A stretch of 64,000 bases of DNA. It comes from Sphingomonas liriopis. Lineage in GTDB: Bacteria; Pseudomonadota; Alphaproteobacteria; Sphingomonadales; Sphingomonadaceae. The translations under genes were made by a program, and so were the position numbers. This document shows, in pieces, positions 17,714-25,828 of the stretch. The DNA lies in NCBI RefSeq assembly GCF_024211255.1, contig NZ_JAMLDY010000020.1, forward strand, positions 1-64,000, in the 5' to 3' direction. Below the pieces are notes generated by a model. The model saw only the letters and a list, made by a program, of their open reading frames with translations. It was not told the DNA's origin and did not search any database. How positions within the stretch are numbered: the stretch's first letter is position 1; the number at the start of each line of letters is the position of its first letter.

Positions 17714-18727
17714 CTACGTCCTCGACATCGTAAGGTTGAAGCCGCGGACGACGCGGACCTGATGGTCCTCGACCGATACCAGCGCGACCGGCGTGTCGCC
17801 GTCGCATGCGAAGTATGGGCCAGCGTCTGCGGCGATCCCGCTCAGAACGCGCCCCTGGCGGAGCGCCCCTGCCTGATCGGGGGTGAGGGACAGAGCCGGG
17901 ATGTCGTCCAGCCCCGCCCTCAACGGCAGGATTAGGTGTTCAAGGGTGCGCGCAGTAGCGGCTTCGCTCAATTTGTCCAGCGTTATCGCGGGGGCAAGGT
18001 CGAACGGCCCGGCCTTGGTGCGGCGGAGCATGGTGACGTGGCCGACGCTGCCGAGCGCCAGTGCGATGTCGCGCGCGAGGCTGCGGATGTAGGTGCCCTT
18101 GGAGACGTGCGCGGTGAGGGTGACCTCATTCAAATCCTCCCCGGTACGGGGAGGGGGACCATCCGCAGGATGGTGGAGGGGGGCTTCCTCGGGCGATTCC
18201 CGTTGTGGAAGCCCCCCTCCACCATTCGCTGGCGCGAATGGTCCCCCTCCCCGTGCCGGGGAGGATTTGAGGGCGTGCACCGTGACGTCGCGGCTTGCCA
18301 GCACCACATCCTCGCCCGCGCGCGCGAGGTCGTACGCCCGCTCGCCATCCACCTTCAGCGCCGAATAGGCCGGCGGCACCTGCGCAATCGGCCCCGTAAA
18401 GCGCGGCAACACCGCCTCCACCTGCGCGAGCGTCGGCCGCACGTCCGACGTCCCGATCACCACCCCTTCCGCATCCAGCGTATCGGTCTGCTCGCCGAAG
18501 CGGATGGTGAAGTCGTACACTTTGTCGCTGTCGAGCATCCGGCCCGCGAGTTTCGTCGCCTCGCCGACCGCGACCGGCAGCACGCCCGTCGCCAGCGGAT
18601 CGAGCGTGCCGCCATGCCCGACCTTGAACTTGCCGTAGCCGCCCTGCCGCAGCGCGCGTTTGACCGCGGAGACGACCTGCGTGCTCCCCAATCCCAGCGG
18701 CTTGTCGACGATCACCCAGCCATGCAT
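17714..18727 (-). CDS. truB: tRNA pseudouridine-55 synthase with a repeat-derived insertion
   Basis: A 337-residue TruB, which makes pseudouridine 55 in the T-loop of tRNAs. The N terminus MHGWVIVDKPLGLGSTQVV, catalytic Asp43 in HGGTLDPLATGVL, YSALKVDGERAYDLAR and KGTYIRSLARDIALAL are all intact. Family members are usually about 290-310 residues. The extra length is an insertion at about residues 153-200, Pro/Gly-rich, encoded by a 141-bp palindrome (18130-18270) that keeps the frame. It falls in the hairpin between the VTVHAL and VTLTAHVSKG strands. The ATG at 18727 overlaps the upstream protease stop. Confidence 0.95.
   Translation of the reverse strand: MHGWVIVDKPLGLGSTQVVSAVKRALRQGGYGKFKVGHGGTLDPLATGVLPVAVGEATKLAGRMLDSDKVYDFTIRFGEQTDTLDAEGVVIGTSDVRPTLAQVEAVLPRFTGPIAQVPPAYSALKVDGERAYDLARAGEDVVLASRDVTVHALKSSPARGGGPFAPANGGGGLPQRESPEEAPLHHPADGPPPRTGEDLNEVTLTAHVSKGTYIRSLARDIALALGSVGHVTMLRRTKAGPFDLAPAITLDKLSEAATARTLEHLILPLRAGLDDIPALSLTPDQAGALRQGRVLSGIAADAGPYFACDGDTPVALVSVEDHQVRVVRGFNLTMSRT
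18130..18270. repeat. 141-bp palindrome inserted in frame within truB (family D)
   Basis: Outer arms TCAAATCCTCCCCGG and CCGGGGAGGATTTGA are exact reverse complements. Further in, ATGGTGGAGGGGGGCTTCC at the left pairs exactly with its complement at the right, giving a near-complete palindrome with a loop of under 20 nt. The length is 47 codons, with no stop in the truB frame. Partial relatives, such as the CCTCCCCG..CGGGGAGG hairpins, occur near 54786 and 55002. Confidence 0.92.
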
Positions 18728-19416
18728 CAGGCGATCGCCTGCGCCAGCGCGAGGAACCAGCCGATCACCGCCTGCGCCGGCGGTCCGACGACGCGCCCGA
18801 CCAGATCGGCACCGGGGAAGACCATCGGCAGCACGACGAGGACGAGGATCAGCAGCAGGAAGCCGAACCGCCCGATCTTCGCCCATTGCGCCGCGAGCGG
18901 ACGCGGCAGCAGCCCCTCGACGACATGGCCGCCATCGAACGGCGGCATCGGCAGCAGGTTGAACAGCGCGAGGAAGACGTTGACCAGCAGGAAGTTGACG
19001 AGATTCGCCAGCACGAATGCCGCCATCCCCGTCGGCTGGACGCCATGCGACAGCGCCGCCGCGGCGCCGATCGCGATCGCGGCAAAGGTGGCGAGGATCA
19101 GGTTCATCCCCGGCCCGGCGAGCGCCACCGCGACCATCCCCCAGCGCGGATTGCGCAGGCGCTGCGCGATCACCGGCACCGGCTTCGCCCAGCCGAACAC
19201 CGGTGCGCCGGCGATGGCGAGGCCGAGGGGGAGGATCAGCGTGCCGACCGGATCGACGTGGCGGATCGGATTGAAGCTCAGCCGCCGCTGCTCCTCGGCG
19301 GTCGGATCGCCGAGCCATTTCGCCATCCAGCCGTGTGCGACCTCGTGGAAGACGATCGCGATCACCAGCGGGATGATCCAGATGGCGGCGCGGTAGACGA
19401 TGTTGTCGGGGTTCAT
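18727..19416 (-). CDS. Site-2-protease-like M50 metallopeptidase, multipass membrane protein
   Basis: A 229-residue intramembrane protease-like protein. The zinc motif HEVAHG lies in the first membrane helix (about residue 24), and the second conserved site FNLLPMPPFDGGHVVEG is near 165. About five or six hydrophobic segments are visible. It belongs to the short YwhC/YwmB-type branch without a PDZ domain. It overlaps truB (stop/start share a base) and follows tdk, so it is part of the long minus-strand transcript. Its substrate is unknown. Confidence 0.85.
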   Translation of the reverse strand: MNPDNIVYRAAIWIIPLVIAIVFHEVAHGWMAKWLGDPTAEEQRRLSFNPIRHVDPVGTLILPLGLAIAGAPVFGWAKPVPVIAQRLRNPRWGMVAVALAGPGMNLILATFAAIAIGAAAALSHGVQPTGMAAFVLANLVNFLLVNVFLALFNLLPMPPFDGGHVVEGLLPRPLAAQWAKIGRFGFLLLILVLVVLPMVFPGADLVGRVVGPPAQAVIGWFLALAQAIA

Positions 19417-19460
19417 GTGCGCGATATGGCGCGGGGGAGGGAGGAGCGCCAGAGCGCGTT

Positions 19461-19559
19461 GCGCTCACCCTCACCCATCGCCGGCTTTGCCGTCTCTCCC
19501 TCTCCCGGCGGGAGAGGGAAGGGGCCCGCCGCCGCAGGCGGTGGGAAGGGTGAGGGTGG
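19461..19559. repeat. Family B repeat upstream of the M50 protease gene
   Basis: CGCTCACCCTCACCC opens the unit; CTCTCCCGGCGGGAGAG is an internal hairpin, then GGGGCCCGCCGCC and GAAGGGTGAGGGTGGA close it. The outer ends are complementary. It is 5 bp from the tdk stop and would be transcribed as a hairpin between tdk and the protease gene. Confidence 0.85.
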
Positions 19560-19563
19560 ACGG

Positions 19564-20142
19564 TTAGGACCCCAGCGCCTCCCCGAAATGCCGCCGGCAC
19601 AGCGCGACATAGCGGTCGTTGCCGCCGATTTCCGTCTGCGCGCCCTCGGCGATGGCGCGGCCCTCGGCATCGACGCGCAGGTTCATGATCGCTTTCCGAC
19701 CGCACACGCATACCGATTTGATCTCGATGAGCGCGTCGGCGATCGCCAGCAGCCGCGCCGACCCTTCGAACAACCGCCCTTGGAAATCGGTGCGCAGGCC
19801 GTAGGTGAGCACCGGCACGTTGAGTCCATCGCAGATGCGCGCCAGCTGCGCGACCTGCGCGGCGGACAGGAACTGCGCCTCGTCGACCAGCACGCAGGCC
19901 AGCGGCCCGGTCGCCAGCCGATCGGCGACGCAGGCGGCCAGGTCGGTCTCCGCCTCGAACGGCGTCGCCGGCGCCTCCAGCCCGATGCGGCTGGTGATCG
20001 TCCCCGCGGCGAAGCGATCGTCCACCGCCGCGGTGAACAGCATCGTCTCCATCCCCCGCTCGCGATAGTTGAAGTCCGCCTGCAACAGCGTCGTCGACTT
20101 GCCCGCGTTCATGCTGGCGTAGTAGAAATAGAGCTTGGCCAT
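19564..20142 (-). CDS. tdk: Thymidine kinase
   Basis: A 192-residue type II thymidine kinase that phosphorylates thymidine in the salvage pathway. The P-loop is FYYASMNAGKST, the Walker B-like DEAQFL follows, then LTYGLRTDFQG, and the zinc-binding cysteines appear in SVCVCGRKA and the C-terminal CRRHF. Length matches the family. It overlaps the upstream PIN-domain gene (stop and start share a base), an unusual place for tdk, inside the truB region of the translation operon. Confidence 0.95.
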   Translation of the reverse strand: MAKLYFYYASMNAGKSTTLLQADFNYRERGMETMLFTAAVDDRFAAGTITSRIGLEAPATPFEAETDLAACVADRLATGPLACVLVDEAQFLSAAQVAQLARICDGLNVPVLTYGLRTDFQGRLFEGSARLLAIADALIEIKSVCVCGRKAIMNLRVDAEGRAIAEGAQTEIGGNDRYVALCRRHFGEALGS

Positions 20143-20531
20143 CAGCGTGGTTTTTCGATGCCTAGGGGGGTGTCCGCTCCAGCCAGGCGTGCAAGATCGT
20201 CTTCGAACGAGACGAACGCATCGGCATGGCGGCCCGAGATCAGGTGCATCATGTCGGCGAAATCGGCACCATCCGCGAATCGCTCGATCGCCCAGCGGAT
20301 GAGTCCTGCGTCGCTGACGGCGACGGTGAGCAGTTCGATCAGATCGCTCAGCGTTTCGGCGAGAAGCGCACGGCCGAACCGGTATCGCGACGCCAGCAGC
20401 CAGGCGGCTTCGAGCAGGACGGTGTCAGAAATGTAGCAGGGATTGGCCAGGACGGCGGTGGCGATCGGGCTCTGCACCGGATCGTCGTTGGTCACGTACC
20501 GGGCGATAACGTTGGTATCGATCGCCTTCAT
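20142..20531 (-). CDS. PIN-domain ribonuclease, VapC-like toxin
   Basis: A 129-residue PIN-domain protein. It begins MKAIDTNVIARYVTNDDP, has a central acidic residue in LEAAWLL, and DGADFADMMH and VSFEDDLARL near the end, giving the four acidic residues that bind Mg2+ in VapC RNases. The ATG at 20531 overlaps the stop of the AbrB-type partner (ATGA), the standard antitoxin-toxin layout. It is likely a VapBC-type toxin-antitoxin module inserted between rbfA and tdk. Whether it is toxic cannot be told from sequence. Confidence 0.85.
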   Translation of the reverse strand: MKAIDTNVIARYVTNDDPVQSPIATAVLANPCYISDTVLLEAAWLLASRYRFGRALLAETLSDLIELLTVAVSDAGLIRWAIERFADGADFADMMHLISGRHADAFVSFEDDLARLAGADTPLGIEKPR

Positions 20532-20809
20532 TGATCCCAACGCGGTCCGCCTTGCGCCCACATCTCCGATACGGCATCGTTCATCTCGGCGATCGACGTT
20601 GTCCGCGTGGCTGTCTGAACCCTTGCCCGAATACGGGCCGTGATCGCTTCGAAGCTCTCTCCCGACCGCTCGAATGCTTTGCGGAGCAGGACGCCATCCG
20701 ACCGCTCGACGACCTCGAGACGATCTCCCGATGCCATACGCAGCCGATCACGTACGTCCTTGGGAATGACGACCTGACCCTTCTCCGACATCTTCGTATA
20801 GGCGTTCAT
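20528..20809 (-). CDS. AbrB/MazE-type antitoxin (VapB-like)
   Basis: A 93-residue protein with an N-terminal swapped-hairpin AbrB domain: KMSEKGQVVIPKDVRDRL and GDRLEVVERSDGVLLR. The C-terminal tail of about 45 residues (ITARIRARVQTAT to the end) would wrap and block the PIN-domain toxin encoded next. Antitoxins of this class bind their own promoter as dimers, so autoregulation is expected. It sits 31 bp after rbfA and so may be co-transcribed with the housekeeping operon. Confidence 0.85.
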   Translation of the reverse strand: MNAYTKMSEKGQVVIPKDVRDRLRMASGDRLEVVERSDGVLLRKAFERSGESFEAITARIRARVQTATRTTSIAEMNDAVSEMWAQGGPRWDQ

Positions 20810-20840
20810 GCCGGTAAGATGCGCCTTACCGGTGCTCGCG

Positions 20841-21227
20841 TCAATCCTCGCCCAGATCGCGCGCCACCTCGGGCTTGCGGAGCAGGGCGTCGATATGGCT
20901 GCCTTCGTCGAAACTGTCGTCCGCCAGGAACTTCAGCTTCGCGGCGTATTTGTTCTGGATGCGGTGCGCGACCTCGCGCTGGAGGTAGGCGGTGTTGGTG
21001 CGTAGCGCCTTCAGCACCTTCTCCTCGTCCTTGCCGAGCAGCGGTTTCACGAACACGGTCGCGTGGCGCAGGTCGGGGGACATGCGCACTTCGGTGATCG
21101 AAACCATATGCTGTTCGAGCGTCGCATCGTGGACGTCGCCGCGCGCGAGAATCTCCGACAGGACGTGGCGCACCTGTTCGCCGACGCGCAGCGTGCGGAC
21201 GGACTTTTCCTGGGGTTCTTTGTTCAT
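20841..21227 (-). CDS. rbfA: Ribosome-binding factor A
   Basis: A 128-residue 30S maturation factor with a KH-like fold. Visible family features are [44 protein letters not shown] and [27 protein letters not shown]. The ATG at 21227 gives the start MNKEPQEKS; the longer frame upstream translates a family B repeat and is rejected. infB precedes it across a 150-bp spacer made almost wholly of repeats. Confidence 0.95.
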   Translation of the reverse strand: MNKEPQEKSVRTLRVGEQVRHVLSEILARGDVHDATLEQHMVSITEVRMSPDLRHATVFVKPLLGKDEEKVLKALRTNTAYLQREVAHRIQNKYAAKLKFLADDSFDEGSHIDALLRKPEVARDLGED

Positions 21228-21232
21228 GATGC

Positions 21233-21373
21233 CTCTCACCCCTTTCCCGGTGGGAGAGGGAGGGGCCCGCGGCAAAGCCGTGGGAGGGTGAGGGTGATGC
21301 GGCAGACGTTACGTCGCCCTCACCCTTCCGCCGGCTTTGCCGGCTCCCTCCCTCTCCCGGAGGGAGAGGGAAA
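21233..21373. repeat. Two facing family B repeats filling the infB-rbfA spacer
   Basis: The first unit (21233-21297) reads CTCACCCCTTTCCCGGTGGG through GGGAGGGTGAGGGTG. The second (21315-21373) reads CGCCCTCACCCTTCCGCCGG through CTCTCCCGGAGGGAGAGGGA. They are in opposite orientation and could pair over a long stretch. They occupy almost the entire gap between the infB stop and the rbfA start. Confidence 0.85.
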
Positions 21374-21377
21374 TCCG

Positions 21378-24188
21378 TTACAACGTCCGTTCGCGCATCT
21401 CGACTTCGAACGTCTCGAGGAAGTCGCCCGGCTTGATGTCGACGAAGTTCGACGTGAAGGTCACGCCGCACTCCAGACCGGCGCGTACTTCGGGGACGTC
21501 GTCCTTGAAGCGGCGCAGGCTGGCGATCTCACCCTGATAGATGATGACATCGTTGCGCGTGATGCGTGCCTTGAGCGCCTTGCGGATGACGCCCTCGACC
21601 ACCAGCAGACCGGCGGCCTTGCCATGCTTGCCCGCCGAGAAGACGTCGCGGATTTCCGCGCGGCCCACCACGGTCTCGAACGCTTCCGGCCCGAGCTGCC
21701 CGGCCATGCCGGCGCGGATCTCGTCGGTCAGGTCGTAGATGACGTCGTAATATTTCAACGCCACCTTCTGCCGGTCGGCGATCTCGCGCGCCTTGGCGTT
21801 GGCGCGGACGTTGAAGCCGATGATCGGCGCGCCGCTCGCGCCGGCCAGCGTCACGTCGCTCTCGGTGATGCCACCGACGCCCGCGTGCAGCACGCGCGCC
21901 TTGATGAGATCGGTCGAGATCTTGTTGATCGACGCGACGATCGCCTCGACCGTGCCTTGCGTATCGGCCTTCACCACCAGCGGATATTCGATCGCGGCAT
22001 TGGCCTTCAGCGCCGAGAACATGCTCTCGAGGCTCGCCGGCGCGGTCGTGGTGCGCTTCTGCGTCAGCACGCCCTGGCGATATTCGGCGACCTCGCGGGC
22101 GCGCGCCTCGCTCTCGACGACCTGCAGCGGATCGCCCGCCGAGGGAACGCCGGTCATGCCGAGCACCTCGACCGGCATCGCCGGGCCGGCTTCCTTCACC
22201 TGACGCCCCTTGTCGTCGATCAGCGCACGGACCTTGCCGCTTTCCGCGCCGATGACGAAGATGTCGCCGACCTTCAGCGTGCCGCGATTGACGAGCACCG
22301 TCGCGACGGGGCCGCGGCCCTTGTCCAGCTTCGCCTCGATCACCGTCGCCTCGGCGGGGCGATCGGGGTTGGCGCGCAGTTCGAGCAGCTCGGCCTGCAG
22401 CTGGATCTTCTCGATCAGCATGTCGAGCCCGGTCTTCTTGAGCGCGGAGACCTCGACGTCCTGGACGTCGCCGCCCATTTCCTCGACCACCACCTCTTCG
22501 CTCAACAGGCGCTCGCGCACGCGCTGGGCATTGGCCTCGTACTTGTCGATCTTGTTGATCGCGACGATCATCGGCACGCCGGCCGCTCGGGTGTGGTTGA
22601 TCGCCTCGATCGTCTGCGGCATCAGCCCGTCGTCGGCGGCGACGACCAACACGACGATGTCGGTGACGTCGGCACCGCGCGCGCGCATCTGCGTGAACGC
22701 CTCGTGACCCGGCGTGTCGAGGAACGTGACCTTCGACTTGTCCTTCAGCGTGACCTGATAGGCGCCGATATGCTGCGTGATGCCGCCGGCCTCGCCGCGC
22801 ACCACATCGGTGCCGCGCAGCGCGTCGAGCAGGCTCGTCTTGCCGTGATCGACGTGACCCATGATCGTGACCACCGGGGGACGCGGACGCAGCGTGTCGT
22901 CGGCATCTTCGCCGGTGTCGAGCGCCAGGTCGATGTCGCTGTCGCTGACGCGGACGATGTTATGGCCGAATTCGGTCACCAGCAGCTCGGCGGTGTCCTG
23001 ATCGATCGTCTGCGTCATCGTGACGGGCATGCCCATCTTGAACAGCGTCTTGACGAGGTCCGCGCCCTTTTCCGCCATGCGGTTGGCGAGTTCCTGGACG
23101 GTGATCGCCTCGGGCACCTGGACGTCGCGGATCTGCTTGGCCTGCTGTTCGCGTGGGCCGCCGAAGTGACGCTTTTCCTTTTCGCGCGCACGCTTGAGCG
23201 CGGCGAGGCTGCGCGAACGCGCACCATCGTCGCCCAATGCACGGTTGACGGTCAGCTTGCCACCGCGACGCTCGTCGCCCTTGCGGTCGCGCTGCGTCGG
23301 ACGGCTCGGCGGTGCGTTGCGCGGCGTCGCCTGACCCGAAGGCAGGTTGCGCGACGCGGCGCTGCCGGCGGGGCCGGATGCGCTCGTGGTCGGGGCTGCC
23401 GCGGGCGCGGGTGCGGCGACCGGCTTGGGCTGCGGCTTGGGGATTTCGGGACGCGCGACCGGCGAGAAGCGGCGCGGCGCCGGCATCGACGGGTCGCGGC
23501 CCAGCTCGACCGTCGGCGCGGGCGCGGGCGCAGGAGCCGGCGCAGCGGGTCGTGGTGCCGCGGCGACCGGGGCCGGGGCAGGCGTCGGTGCGGGCGCCGG
23601 CGCCGGTGCGGCGACGGGTTCGGGCGCTTCGACCGGGGCGGGCGGCACGGGGCGCTCGACCGGGCGGAAGCCGCGGCCGGCGGGTGTCGGCACCACCGGC
23701 GCGGGCGCGGCCGGCTCGGCCTGCACGGGAGCAGGGGCGGGCGTGGGCTCGGCGACCGGCTCCGGTGCGGCGGGCGCACGGGCGGCGGCGGCCTTCTCGG
23801 CGGCGCGGGTACGCTCGTCCTCGGCGGCCTGCGCACGCGCGGCCTCCTCGCGGCGACGCGCGTCCTCCAGCGCATGCATGCGCTGGTCTTCGGCCTCGCG
23901 CAGCATGCGTGCCTGGCGCTCCTGCGGCGTCTCGCCCGCCGGGGCGGCGCGCGGTGCGGGGGCAGGCGCCGCCACCGGTGCGGGCTCGGGCGCCTGCACC
24001 TGCGGTTCCGGGGCCGCCGGCGTCTCGCCCGGGCGGCCCAGGATGCGCCGCTTCTTCGTTTCCACGATCACCGTATTGGACCGGCCATGGCTGAAGCTCT
24101 GCTTCACCTGGCCGGTCTCGACCGTGCGCTTCAGCCCCAGGGGCGCGCGCATGCCAAGTTTCGGCTTATCGTTGTCGGTGTCGCTCAC
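21378..24188 (-). CDS. infB: Translation initiation factor IF-2
   Basis: A 936-residue IF-2, the GTPase that brings initiator tRNA to the ribosome. A short N-terminal IF2 domain is followed by a long Ala/Pro/Glu-rich linker (about 60-290). The GTPase domain from about residue 440 has IMGHVDHGKTSLLD, DTPGHEAF and NKIDK. The C-terminal half carries the EF-Tu-like beta barrels and the fMet-tRNA domain (IIGFNVRANAKAREIA, GLECGVTFTSNFVDIKPGD). The start is a GTG overlapping the ylxR stop (GTGA). The Pro/Ala linker is long even for alphaproteobacteria. Confidence 0.97.
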   Translation of the reverse strand: MSDTDNDKPKLGMRAPLGLKRTVETGQVKQSFSHGRSNTVIVETKKRRILGRPGETPAAPEPQVQAPEPAPVAAPAPAPRAAPAGETPQERQARMLREAEDQRMHALEDARRREEAARAQAAEDERTRAAEKAAAARAPAAPEPVAEPTPAPAPVQAEPAAPAPVVPTPAGRGFRPVERPVPPAPVEAPEPVAAPAPAPAPTPAPAPVAAAPRPAAPAPAPAPAPTVELGRDPSMPAPRRFSPVARPEIPKPQPKPVAAPAPAAAPTTSASGPAGSAASRNLPSGQATPRNAPPSRPTQRDRKGDERRGGKLTVNRALGDDGARSRSLAALKRAREKEKRHFGGPREQQAKQIRDVQVPEAITVQELANRMAEKGADLVKTLFKMGMPVTMTQTIDQDTAELLVTEFGHNIVRVSDSDIDLALDTGEDADDTLRPRPPVVTIMGHVDHGKTSLLDALRGTDVVRGEAGGITQHIGAYQVTLKDKSKVTFLDTPGHEAFTQMRARGADVTDIVVLVVAADDGLMPQTIEAINHTRAAGVPMIVAINKIDKYEANAQRVRERLLSEEVVVEEMGGDVQDVEVSALKKTGLDMLIEKIQLQAELLELRANPDRPAEATVIEAKLDKGRGPVATVLVNRGTLKVGDIFVIGAESGKVRALIDDKGRQVKEAGPAMPVEVLGMTGVPSAGDPLQVVESEARAREVAEYRQGVLTQKRTTTAPASLESMFSALKANAAIEYPLVVKADTQGTVEAIVASINKISTDLIKARVLHAGVGGITESDVTLAGASGAPIIGFNVRANAKAREIADRQKVALKYYDVIYDLTDEIRAGMAGQLGPEAFETVVGRAEIRDVFSAGKHGKAAGLLVVEGVIRKALKARITRNDVIIYQGEIASLRRFKDDVPEVRAGLECGVTFTSNFVDIKPGDFLETFEVEMRERTL

Positions 24189-24907
24189 TCAAATTCCTCG
24201 TTCACGTCTACGGCCGGTCGCGTCCCGCGTGGGGCGGCGCCGGAAAGTCCGGGCGCCGATGCGCCTTGCGGGGCCGTTTCGCAAGGCACGGGAGTGGGTT
24301 CAGGTCCGATAAAATGCAGCCAGCGGTCGAGCGCATCGCTCACCCGCGCGGCGGCAGCGCGGTCGGTCAGCGCGATGTGTACCACATTTTCGCGGCCCAG
24401 CGCCAACGACAATATGGGGCGCGGCATCGGCAATACCAAGCCCCGCAAGGCTGAGCCTTCGCGATCCGATCCGATCCGCCACGCCTGGTCGAGCTTGCGG
24501 TTGCCGTCGGTGCCGGCATCCGCGGCATGGTAGAGTGCGTGCAGCTGCCCGGCACGCGCCGCCGTCTCGATCTTGTCCGATCCCGTCAGCAGCATGCCCG
24601 AGCGCGATTCGAGGCCCAGCCGGTCGAGCGCGTTGCGCTCCAGCGCCGCCTGGATGCGCGCGGGCAGATCGTCGGGGATGACGAACTCGGTGCCCTTGAA
24701 CGCGCGGGCGAGCGCACCGCGCAGTTTCTTCTTCGCGATCGCCTCTTCGAGCGTCGCACGGGTGACGCCGATCCACGCGCCCCGCCCCGGCGCCTTGGCG
24801 CGCACGTCGGGCAGGATCTGCCCGTCGGGCGCGAGCGCGAGACGGATGAGATTGTCGCGGTTGTCGCGGTCCTGCGTCAGGATGCACTTGCGGATGGCGT
24901 CGGTCAT
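24185..24907 (-). CDS. YlxR-family RNA-binding protein with L7Ae-like C-terminal domain
   Basis: A 240-residue protein. The N-terminal YlxR (DUF448) domain shows RKCILTQDRDNRDNLIRLALAPDG and GRGAWIGVTRATLEEA. From about 100 on, LGLESRSGMLLTGSDKIETA and AADAGTDGNRKLD look like the ribosomal L7Ae/L30e-like domain found fused to YlxR in alphaproteobacteria. The last 40 residues are a disordered tail. The ATG at 24907 is used because the longer frame reads through a family A repeat. It lies between nusA and infB as expected, and its stop overlaps the infB start. Confidence 0.9.
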   Translation of the reverse strand: MTDAIRKCILTQDRDNRDNLIRLALAPDGQILPDVRAKAPGRGAWIGVTRATLEEAIAKKKLRGALARAFKGTEFVIPDDLPARIQAALERNALDRLGLESRSGMLLTGSDKIETAARAGQLHALYHAADAGTDGNRKLDQAWRIGSDREGSALRGLVLPMPRPILSLALGRENVVHIALTDRAAAARVSDALDRWLHFIGPEPTPVPCETAPQGASAPGLSGAAPRGTRPAVDVNEEFE

Positions 24908-24934
24908 GCGAACCCGCCTTTCGCGTGTGGCGCG

Positions 24935-25027
24935 GTGGACCCCGGAACAAGTCCGGGGTGACGGCGGTGGTAGGGCGAGGCGGGTACGACACATCCTTCG
25001 TCACCCCGGACTTGTTCCGGGGTCCAC
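24935..25027. repeat. Family A element, arms in reversed order (left of GIY-YIG gene)
   Basis: The GTGGACCCCGGAACAAGTCC arm (24935-24962) comes first and its complement (25000-25027) second, the reverse of the usual order, with a 37-nt loop holding GCGGGTACGACACATCC. The related loop at 25385-25477 shares CGACACA. The element ends 21 bp before the GIY-YIG start. Confidence 0.88.
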
Positions 25028-25047
25028 CGGGCGGCATGCTCATCGGC

Positions 25048-25356
25048 ATGAGGGACAGGCAGCCCTGCGTCTACATGCTCGCCAACGGCTACAACGGTGC
25101 GTTGTATACCGGCGTGACCTCGAACCTCGTCGGTCGGATCATCCAGCACCGGGACGGCAGTTTTGAAGGTTTCACCAGCCGCTACGGCATCGTGATCCTG
25201 GTGTGGTTCGAGGTGACCGACACCATGGCCGATGCCATCGCCAGCGAGAAGCGCATCAAGGCGTGGCGTCGTGACTGGAAGAAGAACCTGGTCGAGCGCG
25301 ATAACCCGCATTGGGATGACTTGGCCGTCAGCCTTGGCTTGCCGCCGTTGAGGTGA
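25048..25356 (+). CDS. GIY-YIG nuclease-domain protein
   Basis: A 102-residue single-domain GIY-YIG protein. CVYMLANGYNGALYTGVTSNL holds the GIY-YIG-equivalent motif, followed by the conserved Arg in VGRIIQHRDG, then FTSRYGIVILVWFE, and a catalytic-type Glu in ASEKRIKAWRRDWK. Such small proteins (UPF0213-like) are common in proteobacteria and lack a known target. It is on the plus strand, antisense to the nusA-infB transcript, and is framed by two reversed family A repeats. An alternative ATG at 25036 would add four residues but lies nearer the repeat. Confidence 0.9.
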   Translation: MRDRQPCVYMLANGYNGALYTGVTSNLVGRIIQHRDGSFEGFTSRYGIVILVWFEVTDTMADAIASEKRIKAWRRDWKKNLVERDNPHWDDLAVSLGLPPLR

Positions 25357-25384
25357 CGCGACAGGCCGTCGTGCCCGCGGACGG

Positions 25385-25477
25385 GTGGACCCCGGAACAA
25401 GTCCGGGGTGACGATGGGAATGGTGCGAAGTGCTTGCGACACAGCCTACGTCGCCCCGGACTTGGTCCGGGGTCCAC
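25385..25477. repeat. Family A element, arms in reversed order (right of GIY-YIG gene)
   Basis: GTGGACCCCGGAACAAGTCC (25385-25412) is followed after 37 nt by GTCGCCCCGGACTTGGTCC (25450-25477). Both length and arm order match the copy at 24935-25027, and the loop also carries CGACACA. The pair therefore forms direct repeats on either side of the GIY-YIG gene. Confidence 0.88.
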
Positions 25478-25582
25478 CGTGCCGTAAACCGGGCGGTGCG
25501 GGGAAAGCGGACGCGCGCCGACACCCCCGCGGTTTCCCGCGAGTCGCATCGCTCTCCGCGAACCTGTGGACGCCCTAGCGCC

Positions 25583-25828
25583 TCATTGTGAGGGAACCGC
25601 ATGCGCGTCCTCCCTCGGTTGGGCCAAGGATACAGGCGCCGCGTCGCGGTCGGCGATCAGCTGGCCGCCGGCGCCGTAATTCTCCGTCGAGACCTCCTCG
25701 ATCACGATCTGCACCGCGGCCGGGTTCTTCCCCAGCCGGGTGACGAGCGAGGACGTCACGTCGGCGACGATCCCCGCTTTCTGTTCGCGGGTCGCGCTGC
25801 CCGCCAGTCGGATCGAGACGAACGGCAT
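25583..25828 (-). CDS. 4-oxalocrotonate tautomerase-family protein
   Basis: An 81-residue tautomerase-superfamily protein. The residue after Met is Pro (MPFVSIRLAG), which becomes the catalytic N-terminal Pro1. The conserved pattern continues with REQKAGIVADVTSSLVTRLGK, VQIVIEEVSTENYGAGG. Its ATG shares a base with the nusA stop, so it is translationally coupled to nusA, although no link to transcription is known. The substrate is unknown; the family acts on 2-hydroxymuconate-like enols. The C-terminal 15 residues are extra compared with the usual 62-70. Confidence 0.85.
   Translation of the reverse strand: MPFVSIRLAGSATREQKAGIVADVTSSLVTRLGKNPAAVQIVIEEVSTENYGAGGQLIADRDAAPVSLAQPREDAHAVPSQ

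Noticed and set aside
21063..24533. A 1156-codon plus-strand frame across infB
   Set aside because: It is antisense to IF-2 and full of Arg/Gly/His; the IF-2 frame carries all GTPase motifs.
20142..25828. A prophage or integrative element within the translation operon
   Set aside because: There is no integrase, attachment site or phage gene, and gene composition is like the rest of the window; single-gene insertions explain it better.
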